This document shows, piece after piece, positions 16,857-24,569 of a stretch of DNA of 64,000 nucleotides. The notes beneath the pieces were generated by a model. It was given only the letters and a program-made list of their open reading frames with translations, searched no databases and had not been told where the DNA came from. The first letter of the stretch is position 1, and the number at the start of each line of letters is the position of its first letter. The stretch covers positions 1,178,001 to 1,242,000 of the forward strand of contig NZ_OY762269.1 of NCBI RefSeq assembly GCF_963665245.1. Direction: 5' to 3'. This stretch comes from an uncultured Paludibaculum sp. (GTDB lineage: Bacteria; Acidobacteriota; Terriglobia; Bryobacterales; Bryobacteraceae). The translations under genes were made by a program, and so were the position numbers.

Positions 16857-18992
16857 TTACTCAATGTTCAAGTAGATGCTCTTCTGTGCCCCGAAGTTGC
16901 CTTGGACTAGCGTCGCACGAAACTGGTACTGTGCGGCCGCCACCGAATCCAGCGGAATGTTGGCCACGTAAGGAATCGAACCATCCGGCCCGGCTGGCGG
17001 CAGCGCGGGTGAGGTTCGCGACACCACCTGCCCGTCCCTCAGCAAATCCAACACCACCTTGGGCGGATCCTGCGAGGTTTCATCTGGATACAGCGTGAAG
17101 AATAGCGACAGCAGTTTCCCAGAGCCGCCAGGCACCGAGTCGATTAGTGTGGGGACGATCCGCCCCACCGGCACCTGCAGGGCATCCTGCGGATCTCGCT
17201 CTTCGGCCGGCTTGTCGATCCGCCGCACCAGCGTAATGTCGCTGACACTGGCCTCGCCGGTATGGCGCATCACCACCAGGACCGACTTCTTGGCCGACAC
17301 ACGCTGCCCTTCCTGATCGGCTGCCACGCTTTCCACCGTATAGCGTCCAGGAGCGAGATTGATCGCCCTCGTCACGATGAACCGCCCCTGCTGGAATCCC
17401 TCCAGCCGGTCCATCGGTTCGTTCAACGGCACATCCCGAGACAGCTTCGAGACCACACGGCCGTCGGCGTCCTTTACCAGCGCCAGCACCGTGATGTGGG
17501 TACGGTACTTGCCCACCTTCTCGTCCTTTGCGAAGGCCACGTTCTTCAATGGCAGATCAAACACCAGGGCCGCCTGCTGCAAGCCCATCCGTTGCCGGAA
17601 CTGCACCACCCCGGCGCGGAACTCCAGCTCCCGCGGCAGCGGATTCCGCGACAGTACGCGCAGCAGCGGGGCCTCATACGAGAACACCGTCTGCCCCTCC
17701 ATGACGGGCAACGCGAAGTAGCCGTCGCGCGCTTGCACCACCGCGTCTTTCCGGCTGGTCACCGACACCGCAATGGCCCGGAACCGCCCGTCATACACCT
17801 GGTTCTTGGGATGGTAGGTGATCTCGTAGTAGGTGTTGAACTCCTCGCTCAGCTTCTCGAGATTCGGCCGCAGATCGTTCGTATTCGCGATGAGGAAGCC
17901 GCCAGTACTCTCGGCCAGTTCCAGCATTTCGTTCTGCTGGTTGGCGCGCAGGCTGTCCGCGGCGCGGTCGAACGTCCGGAACTCCTGCTTGTTCCCCGCC
18001 GCCGTCTCGTTCTGCGTGTTGCGCGCGTAGCGGCTCCACTGCGCGGCCTCGCTTAACTTGGCGTTGGCCGCGCCCTGGTCACTGACGGTGGTCAGTCCGC
18101 GGGCATCAATCGCGTACACCGTCACATTGGCCCGGTTCGCTTCGCTGAGCATCGACTTGAACTGCTCCACCATGCTGTTCGGCATCTGCAGTCCTTCGGC
18201 GAAGTACAGCACCGTCTTGCGCCCGGGCAGCTTGCGCAATTCCTTCACGATGGCCCACAGCGAGAAGACCGACATCCGGCCCAAGTCCTCTCGCTCCAGC
18301 ACCTCTGAGAAGTCGAGCATCTCTTTCGCCATCTGGCCGGCCTGCGCGGCCGACATCGCTGCGCCGTCCACGGTGCCCTGCGACGGCGTGGGCGACTCCG
18401 CTCCGTCCGCATTCCCCGCCGCGTTGGCTGTCCGAGACATGTTTGCCAGATCGCTCTGGAAGTCGCTACGTTCACCGCTGGTCGCCGCCTCAACTGCTTT
18501 CTTTAGCCGCGCCATGTCGTCGGTGTAGGGTTGCACCACCTTGAATCCACGGTCGATGGTGAAGACCGCGTAGTAGACGTTCGGCCCCAGGTCCTTCTTC
18601 AGGAAGTCCAGCGACGCCTGCCTGCCCAGCCGCCGGCCATCGGGACCCAGCCGGTCGTACACCAGCGACACCAGTCTCTTCTGCGTGGAGACCTGCACCC
18701 GTTCCTGCCGCACGGCTGCAACTCGCGACTGCTCGGCCTCGGCCGGACGGGCAGTCGCCGCCCCCGGACTAGCGCTCACGGCCCGGAACGACGTGATCGT
18801 CTGCTCCTCTCCGTCTTCCTTCACGACGAGGTCGCTCCGCGTCAAGCCGCGAATCAGCCGTCCGTGCTTGTCGCGTACGACCACGTCCACCAGCACGTCC
18901 GTCGACTCGGACCGGAATGCCGGAGCCTGCGCGCGCAACGACGGCGCCAGGGCTGCCGAGATTAGCACGACCGCCCAGAGACGCTGTTTCAT
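16857..18992 (-). CDS. VWFA-related acidobacterial-type protein, second of a tandem pair
   Basis: A 711-residue protein with a signal peptide (about residues 1-22). Residues about 30-75 hold a beta domain (STDVLVDVVVRDKHGRLIRGL). Residues about 130-400 form a von Willebrand A-like domain (LVSLVYDRLGPDGRR, GRKTVLYFAEGLQMP, VTVYAIDARGL) of the VWFA-related type described from Acidobacteria. The MIDAS DxSxS is degenerate (YDRLGPDG). The C-terminal 300 residues are beta-rich. It is probably a periplasmic or surface protein-binding protein. Its ATG overlaps the stop of the upstream paralogue by 4 bp (ATGA), so translation is coupled. Confidence 0.85.
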   Translation of the reverse strand: MKQRLWAVVLISAALAPSLRAQAPAFRSESTDVLVDVVVRDKHGRLIRGLTRSDLVVKEDGEEQTITSFRAVSASPGAATARPAEAEQSRVAAVRQERVQVSTQKRLVSLVYDRLGPDGRRLGRQASLDFLKKDLGPNVYYAVFTIDRGFKVVQPYTDDMARLKKAVEAATSGERSDFQSDLANMSRTANAAGNADGAESPTPSQGTVDGAAMSAAQAGQMAKEMLDFSEVLEREDLGRMSVFSLWAIVKELRKLPGRKTVLYFAEGLQMPNSMVEQFKSMLSEANRANVTVYAIDARGLTTVSDQGAANAKLSEAAQWSRYARNTQNETAAGNKQEFRTFDRAADSLRANQQNEMLELAESTGGFLIANTNDLRPNLEKLSEEFNTYYEITYHPKNQVYDGRFRAIAVSVTSRKDAVVQARDGYFALPVMEGQTVFSYEAPLLRVLSRNPLPRELEFRAGVVQFRQRMGLQQAALVFDLPLKNVAFAKDEKVGKYRTHITVLALVKDADGRVVSKLSRDVPLNEPMDRLEGFQQGRFIVTRAINLAPGRYTVESVAADQEGQRVSAKKSVLVVMRHTGEASVSDITLVRRIDKPAEERDPQDALQVPVGRIVPTLIDSVPGGSGKLLSLFFTLYPDETSQDPPKVVLDLLRDGQVVSRTSPALPPAGPDGSIPYVANIPLDSVAAAQYQFRATLVQGNFGAQKSIYLNIE

Positions 18993-21163
18993 CGCGCCGC
19001 AATCTGCACTTGCGTCATTCCATCCGCCATGGAATTCCCTTGCTTCACAGTGACGTGAATCAGATAAGTGGCCGGAGGCATGGTCTCCGCCGGTGACGAC
19101 AACACGTAGGGGATTCGCCCCTGCGCGTCCGCCGCCGGCAGAGGCAGTTCGCTCTTGGCGATCACCTTGCCATCGACGCTGAACTCCACCAGCGCCACCG
19201 GCTTCTCGGCGATGGCCGGATCCGGATACACCACGAAGAACGTGGACAACTGCGCGCCTTTCACCGCGAAGACCTGGCCGCTCAGCGTCGCCGTGATCTT
19301 CCCGCCCTGATACTGCAGCGGCTCATTGGGATCCATGTTCTTCGCATTGGCCTGGAAATTCCTCACCAGATAGAGGCTCGACATCGCCACACCTTGCGCC
19401 TTCGGCGTCACCACGTAGGAACTCTTGCGCGTCCCCACCTTGCCTGCCTCGTGATCCATCACAGCCGTTTCCAGCGTGTAGCGGCCCGGCGGCAGATCCA
19501 GCTTCTCCGTATAGATATAGTTACCGGCGCGCGCCTGCGGCAGCACTGCCAGCGGCCCGTTGCGCGGCAGGTCGCTGGTGACCTTGGCCACCACCGCGCC
19601 CTTCGTATCCTTGACCAGCACCAGCAGCGACACTCGCGAGGTGAAGGTCCTGTTGTCGAGATGCTCGCTGAAGTGGATGCCGCTCATGGGCACCTCCACA
19701 ATCACCAGTCCCTTTGCTTCACTCGTGCCCGGCCGCACGACCATGGCCGCCGACCGGAATTCCACGTCTTTCGGCATCGGGTTCAATTCCAGCGCCTTTG
19801 CCAAGGCATACTCATAGGGCAGCAGCACCGGCCCGCGCACGTTCATCGCCATCGCGAAGTAGCCGGCCCGCGCATGCACCACCGTGTCCTTGCGCGCCAC
19901 CTCCACCTGCGTCTTGCGGAACCGGCCGTCGTAGCTGGCGATGCCCGGGTGGTACTGCACTTCGTAGTAGGTCGAGATCTCCTCGCTCACCTGCCGCATC
20001 GGCTTCGACAGATCGTTGGAATCGCTGATCAGAAACGCGCCGGTCGACTCCGCCAGGGTCTGCAGCGGCAGTTGTACGTTCATCCGCATGCTGCTCTCCG
20101 CCAGGTCGCTGGCTCGCAACTCGTCCTTTGTTACAGCTCCTTCGGCCGACGGCGTGGAAGCGGTTGTCGACTCCGCCGGGTTCGTCACATTCTCCGCGCC
20201 CGCGGTTTGAGTGGACATCGTGGCAACGCCGGTTAACCGCGCCGCCTTCGCCAGATCCTTCGTGCCCGCATTCTGGCTGGACGTCTGCACTCCTCGCGCG
20301 TCCACGGTGTAGATCGCCACGTTGTAGCGGTTCGCCACGCTCGGGATGCTGCGAAACGGCTCGTCCAGGTGCGTCGGCACTTCGAGGCCTTCCGAGAAGT
20401 ACACGAGGCTCTTGCGCCCTGGCATGGAGTACTGTCCCCGCACCAGCGACAGCGTCGAGAAGATCGTCATCCGCGTCGACTCTTCCCGCCCGAAGCTGGA
20501 GTTGAATTCCAGCATGTCCAGCAGTACCTGTGCAGTCTTCTTTGGAACCGGAGCGGTGTCCGCACTGCCGGCCGCCGCCCGCAGGCTCTTCTTGATCCGC
20601 TCGGAATCCTCCGCGTACGTCGCATACTGCCCGCTCGTCGCCTTCTCGATCGCCTTCTTCAAGGCCGCTTTGTCCGTCGTGAACTCCTGCAGCACGAACA
20701 ACTGCGAGTCGATCGCCACCACGGCGAAATAGACGTTCTGCGCCTGCTCGCCCTTCACCAGGCTCTCGGCCGCATCCTTTGCGACCCGCCGAGCCGAATT
20801 CCCCAGCCTCTCGAACACCAGTGTCACCAGCCGGATCGCCTTCATGGGATCCAGTGGAGCCCGCACTCCGTTCTCCATCACCTCCTGCCCGTCCACCAAC
20901 CGGAGCCCCGTCACCTTCTGTGACGCCCCATCGTCGCTGACCTTCACTTCGTCCAGCTTCAGATCCTTGAGCGGCCGCCCCCGCTTGTCCCGCACAATCA
21001 CGTCCTGCACCACCTCTTCCGCCGCCGAACTCAGCACCGGCTCGGAAATCTGCCCTTGTACAATCACCTGCGCGGGGCTCGGCTGTTGACCACGCGCGGG
21101 CGCCGCACCGAACGGCCCACCCAGCGCGGCAAGAATCATGAGGTTAGTCAGGATAGGTTTCAT
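18989..21163 (-). CDS. VWFA-related acidobacterial-type protein, first of a tandem pair
   Basis: A 724-residue paralogue of the next gene, with the same order: signal peptide (about residues 1-25), a beta domain (AEEVVQDVIVRDKRGRPLKDL), a VWFA-like domain (LVTLVFERLGNSARR, GRKSLVYFSEGLEVPT, VAIYTVDARGVQTSS) and a long beta-rich C-terminal half. The start at 21163 is chosen because it opens the signal peptide and has a GAGG site upstream; it overlaps the end of the cytochrome gene by 20 bp. The tandem paralogues may form a heteromeric complex with the cytochrome (inference). No MIDAS DxSxS motif is intact. Confidence 0.85.
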   Translation of the reverse strand: MKPILTNLMILAALGGPFGAAPARGQQPSPAQVIVQGQISEPVLSSAAEEVVQDVIVRDKRGRPLKDLKLDEVKVSDDGASQKVTGLRLVDGQEVMENGVRAPLDPMKAIRLVTLVFERLGNSARRVAKDAAESLVKGEQAQNVYFAVVAIDSQLFVLQEFTTDKAALKKAIEKATSGQYATYAEDSERIKKSLRAAAGSADTAPVPKKTAQVLLDMLEFNSSFGREESTRMTIFSTLSLVRGQYSMPGRKSLVYFSEGLEVPTHLDEPFRSIPSVANRYNVAIYTVDARGVQTSSQNAGTKDLAKAARLTGVATMSTQTAGAENVTNPAESTTASTPSAEGAVTKDELRASDLAESSMRMNVQLPLQTLAESTGAFLISDSNDLSKPMRQVSEEISTYYEVQYHPGIASYDGRFRKTQVEVARKDTVVHARAGYFAMAMNVRGPVLLPYEYALAKALELNPMPKDVEFRSAAMVVRPGTSEAKGLVIVEVPMSGIHFSEHLDNRTFTSRVSLLVLVKDTKGAVVAKVTSDLPRNGPLAVLPQARAGNYIYTEKLDLPPGRYTLETAVMDHEAGKVGTRKSSYVVTPKAQGVAMSSLYLVRNFQANAKNMDPNEPLQYQGGKITATLSGQVFAVKGAQLSTFFVVYPDPAIAEKPVALVEFSVDGKVIAKSELPLPAADAQGRIPYVLSSPAETMPPATYLIHVTVKQGNSMADGMTQVQIAAR

Positions 21164-22190
21164 TGGGCCTCGCAATACGGATGAAGTGATCGGCAAACCG
21201 GAAGTGCGAGCCGGGCAGTTCGTACTTCGGCATGTGGCAACTCGCGCACTGCTTCGTGCCTACTTTGCAGACCGCGACCGGCTTCCCGTCGCTCGTCTGG
21301 CCGCCGTGGCAGTTCCGGCAGGCGGCATCATAGTTCACCACCGCCGCTTCTGGGCGGTTGTGCGGATCGTGGCAGGCCGTGCATCCGATGCGCCGGTCCA
21401 ACGCGTCGTAGCACTTGCTCAGGACGATCCGATACGGTTGAAACCGGACATTGGCGACGCCGCGCGGCCCATTCAACTGGACGTGCGACCACGTCCTGTG
21501 GCACGCTCCACAAACATCCGACAACTCCTCGGTGCTGCTCTCTCTCAGCTTGGGGAGCCGAGCCGACTTCGCGTCGCCGGCGCCGCGTGCCGCAGCGTGC
21601 TTCCACGCGCCCTTGTGGCAGTTCTCGCACTGCACACCCGGCACCAGCGCCTTTGTCCACGCCAGAGTTCCTTTCGGAGGCGCCGCACCCGTCGACGGAC
21701 CGTCCGCCGCGTGGCACTGGAAGCACTCCGTCACGCTCAGCGCCGGCATCTCGCGCCCGAACGCCTCCTCCAGATTCTTCGGCGGCCCCGGCGGCGACCC
21801 CAGAGTCGCGTCCAGCCCCTTAATGTCGTTGTAGAAGCTTACCCTGCTCTCATAGAGCTTTCCGCCGCGCTCCAGCACATACGTCTGGCCCGCCGCGCCC
21901 TGGCCCATGGCCCACGCGATCACGCCTTCCATCGACGACACGCCATCGCTGACGACGTAACGGCTCTGCGCGCCGGCCCTGTAAATCCGGTAGTCGAAGG
22001 AGCCAAGCTTCAGACGCAGATCCGGATGCGCGGCCAGCAGCGCCGCTTGCCCGCCAGGTTCCAGGGTTCGCGCCATCAACGTATGCGAGTGTCCCTGTGC
22101 CTCCTTCGGGTGGCACGGCGCGCAGGTCTTCGACTGCTGAGCCGTCGCGCACTGCCCCGCAAGAATCAGCATCAGCACACTCCACCGCAT
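21144..22190 (-). CDS. Seven-haem cytochrome c
   Basis: A 348-residue protein with a signal peptide (about residues 1-17) and seven CxxCH haem c motifs at residues 23-27, 156-160, 188-192, 227-231, 270-274, 291-295 and 315-319. The arrangement (one motif near the N-terminus, a 130-residue gap, then six) resembles the cytochrome c554/NapC-NrfB-like multihaem class. No membrane anchor is seen, so a periplasmic electron carrier or multihaem oxidoreductase is expected; the substrate is unknown. Its ATG directly abuts the stop of the upstream TPR gene (0 bp), and the downstream VWFA gene starts inside its end. Haem maturation genes are not in the window. Confidence 0.9.
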   Translation of the reverse strand: MRWSVLMLILAGQCATAQQSKTCAPCHPKEAQGHSHTLMARTLEPGGQAALLAAHPDLRLKLGSFDYRIYRAGAQSRYVVSDGVSSMEGVIAWAMGQGAAGQTYVLERGGKLYESRVSFYNDIKGLDATLGSPPGPPKNLEEAFGREMPALSVTECFQCHAADGPSTGAAPPKGTLAWTKALVPGVQCENCHKGAWKHAAARGAGDAKSARLPKLRESSTEELSDVCGACHRTWSHVQLNGPRGVANVRFQPYRIVLSKCYDALDRRIGCTACHDPHNRPEAAVVNYDAACRNCHGGQTSDGKPVAVCKVGTKQCASCHMPKYELPGSHFRFADHFIRIARPNETYPD

Positions 22191-23303
22191 CTACTTTGCG
22201 TCCCTTTCGGTCCGCGCATCCTCGGCCGCCTTCAACCGCGCAAACTCCGCGCGCGCCCGCGCCGCCTCTTCCTTGCGGCCCAACTTCGCATAGGCCGAAG
22301 CCAATTGGTATCGAAGCTGAGAACTGCCGGGCTCCAGTTTTACCGCGAGCTCCAACTCCGCGGCCCCCTTCTCAAACTCTCCCAACTCCACCAGCGCCCG
22401 CCCCAGACACCCACGTGCCGCGAAGTTCCCCGGAGCCACCGCCACGGCTCTCTCCGCATAAGGCAGAGCCTGTTTTGCGTCGCCCCGCTTCAGATACTCA
22501 AACCCCATCGACACCAGCGCTGGCAGATGCTTCGGATCGATGGCCAACTCCCTTCGCAGCGCCGCCACGCCCCTGTCGGGATCGTTCGCCAGCAGGATCA
22601 TCGCGTAGGAATAGTGGAGATTCGGCCGGTCCGGATACTCCTTCAGTAGCTCGTCAAATCGCCGGGTCGCCTCCTCCAAAGGATGCTCACCGCCCGTCAA
22701 CATTGCGCTACCTAACTTGAACGCCACATCGCGGTCGCCCTCCGCCAACTCCTGCGGAAAGATGGGAAGACGTAGCGACGCGATACCCGCCACCGCCACC
22801 ACGGCCGGATCGTTCGGCTTCATGCGAGTCAGCAGCCGGCAATATCCCAGGGCTCGTTCGAAGTTGCCTGCGTGCGTCTGCAGCACTGCCGCCTGGTACA
22901 TCGCGGTCCGCGTCCATGGCTCCTCATACCGCAGCCCCAGCGAATAGGCTGTCTCGAGGTGAACCAGCGCCGGCCCGTAGGCCTTCGTCTGAAACTCGCA
23001 CAACCCCAGAAACGCAAAGGCTCTGCTCAGCTTCGCATTCAACTCCACAAGGTGTTGGAACGAGTCCCTACACGCCGCATAGGCCCGCGCCTCATACTGC
23101 AGCGTGCCCAATTGCCACCATCCTTGTTCCCATCGCGGAGCTGCGCTCACCGCTTGCCTGTACAGGCGCTCCGCCTCCGCCGGCTTGTTGCCTCGCGCCG
23201 CAGCCTCGGCCTGCGCCGCCAGTCGGGCCGCCGCTGCCGGCGGAGCCGCCGCCGTCTGTCCCGCGGCCGTTCCAGCGAGAATCAGCACCACCAGGCCTTT
23301 CAT
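22191..23303 (-). CDS. Secreted tetratricopeptide-repeat protein (second TPR gene of operon)
   Basis: A 370-residue protein with a short signal peptide (MKGLVVLILAGTAAGQ) followed by Ala-rich and TPR-type helices. Recognisable units include AEAAARGNKPAEAERLYRQA, VSMGFEYLKRGDAKQALPYA, LGRALVELGEFEKGAAELE and LRYQLASAYAKLGRKEEAAR. The frame is open for 102 codons further upstream, but the ATG at 23303 is chosen because it overlaps the stop of the preceding gene by 4 bp (ATGA) and begins the signal peptide. It probably acts as a periplasmic scaffold for the cytochrome and VWFA proteins encoded next (inference). Confidence 0.85.
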   Translation of the reverse strand: MKGLVVLILAGTAAGQTAAAPPAAAARLAAQAEAAARGNKPAEAERLYRQAVSAAPRWEQGWWQLGTLQYEARAYAACRDSFQHLVELNAKLSRAFAFLGLCEFQTKAYGPALVHLETAYSLGLRYEEPWTRTAMYQAAVLQTHAGNFERALGYCRLLTRMKPNDPAVVAVAGIASLRLPIFPQELAEGDRDVAFKLGSAMLTGGEHPLEEATRRFDELLKEYPDRPNLHYSYAMILLANDPDRGVAALRRELAIDPKHLPALVSMGFEYLKRGDAKQALPYAERAVAVAPGNFAARGCLGRALVELGEFEKGAAELELAVKLEPGSSQLRYQLASAYAKLGRKEEAARARAEFARLKAAEDARTERDAK

Positions 23304-24424
23304 GGATTCTTCTGCTCGGTCTCCGGCTGCCCCTTCGGCTGCCTGGCCTGCGCCTCCGCGTTCAGCTTCAGGACGATCGCCCGCTCCTTGTCGCCCTCCG
23401 CCTTCAGCTTCAACCGGTAGTACACCGTGGCCAGCGACACATGCGCCTCGGTAAACTGCGGAGCCTCCTTCACCGTCGACTCCAGTTCCTTCCGTGCCTG
23501 TTCCACCTTGCCTTGCGACAGATAGATCGTCCCCAACTGATACCGCACCCGCAGGTCGCCCGGCCTCACCTTGAGGGCCCGGCCCAGGTACTGCAGCGCC
23601 TCGTCCCACGACTGGTCCTGCTTCAGGATCACCGCCAGGTTGAGGTTCGAGTTGAAGTCGTTCGGATTGAGTTTCAGCTCCTGCCGGAACGCCGTGGCCG
23701 CGCCCGCTGTATCACCCGTCGCCATCAGCGATTGTCCGTAATAGGCGTTCGCCGAAGGCAGGCTTGGATTCATCTGTACGGCCTTGCCCAAGTCTTCCAT
23801 TGCCCCGGCGAAATCGGCGGCGTTCAACTTCGCGGTGCCCATCAGCAGCCGTGTCTCGGCCGAATCGCCGCGCTTGAAAATTGGGTCGAGAATCTTCTGG
23901 CCTTCCTGCTCGCGTTTGTCCCGCACCAGCGCCGTGCCCAGTAAATAGGCCATTCCGAGATCGCCGGCATGGTCCCTCTGGAGCGGTAACAGGAGGTCGA
24001 TGACCTTATCGTTCTGTCCCATCTGCAGGAAACAGTCCGCCAGCAGCAGCGTAGCCTGCATGTTGTCCGGAGTCAGTGCCCGCAACGTCGACAACTCTTT
24101 GGCCGCATCGCCGATGTCGCCCATCTTGTAGTACGCCAGCGCCAGATTGAGGGAGATGCCCGTGTGGCTGGGATCCAGCTTTAGGCCGGCCTTATACTCG
24201 TCGATCGCCTCGGAATAACGGCCTTGCCGCGCCAGAGCCGCTCCGAGGTTCGAGCGCACGTTCACGTTGTCCTGGCCCGCCTTCAGATACGCCCGGTAGC
24301 CCGCCACGGCCGCATCCAGATTGCCCGCCTGGTGCGCCGCCACCGCCTTCTCCAGAATCGAGTCTGGCGTTTGCGCGCGCGCTCCCTGAAAGCCGAGAAG
24401 TAGCGCCAGCACTAGCGTGGTCAT
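23300..24424 (-). CDS. Secreted tetratricopeptide-repeat protein (first gene of six-gene operon)
   Basis: A 374-residue protein with a signal peptide (MTTLVLALLLGFQGARAQ) and about nine TPR units (for example AVAAHQAGNLDAAVAGYRAY, LGAALARQGRYSEAIDEYKA, LNLALAYYKMGDIGDAAKE, ANAYYGQSLMATGDTAGAA, YQLGTIYLSQGKVEQARKE). The start at 24424 has a GAGAAGG site upstream. It leads a run of six minus-strand genes with overlaps or short gaps: TPR, TPR, seven-haem cytochrome, VWFA, VWFA, CRTAC1. A strong terminator 80 bp upstream separates it from the TonB receptor gene, so it should have its own promoter. Confidence 0.85.
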   Translation of the reverse strand: MTTLVLALLLGFQGARAQTPDSILEKAVAAHQAGNLDAAVAGYRAYLKAGQDNVNVRSNLGAALARQGRYSEAIDEYKAGLKLDPSHTGISLNLALAYYKMGDIGDAAKELSTLRALTPDNMQATLLLADCFLQMGQNDKVIDLLLPLQRDHAGDLGMAYLLGTALVRDKREQEGQKILDPIFKRGDSAETRLLMGTAKLNAADFAGAMEDLGKAVQMNPSLPSANAYYGQSLMATGDTAGAATAFRQELKLNPNDFNSNLNLAVILKQDQSWDEALQYLGRALKVRPGDLRVRYQLGTIYLSQGKVEQARKELESTVKEAPQFTEAHVSLATVYYRLKLKAEGDKERAIVLKLNAEAQARQPKGQPETEQKNP

Positions 24425-24503
24425 GGGTCGCCTTCTCGATTGTATAAGAGCTTGTACAGAATGGAAGCCAGCCATGGAATCGTATTTCCGCGCGGACCAA
24501 CGA

Positions 24504-24534
24504 ATAAAAAACGGGGTGGCCGCGGCCACCCCGT
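24504..24534 (-). terminator. Intrinsic terminator of the TonB-receptor gene
   Basis: A perfect 24-nt GC-rich palindrome (24511-24534, arms ACGGGGTGGCC and its complement) is followed on the minus strand by a run of T residues (24506-24511), then ATTCG. It lies 36 bp after the stop of the receptor gene. This is a textbook Rho-independent terminator. Confidence 0.9.
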
Positions 24535-24569
24535 CTGCATGCGAAGGCTGCTTGAAGTCCAAGCTCGTT

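Noticed and set aside
21138..22649. A 503-codon plus-strand frame.
   Set aside because: Antisense to the seven-haem cytochrome and TPR genes, and very Arg-rich without motifs.
24439..24467. Promoter-like boxes (CTTCCA, 17 bp, TACAAT) before the first TPR gene.
   Set aside because: The transcript would start only about 8 nt before the ATG and would cut into the ribosome site. The operon promoter remains unplaced.
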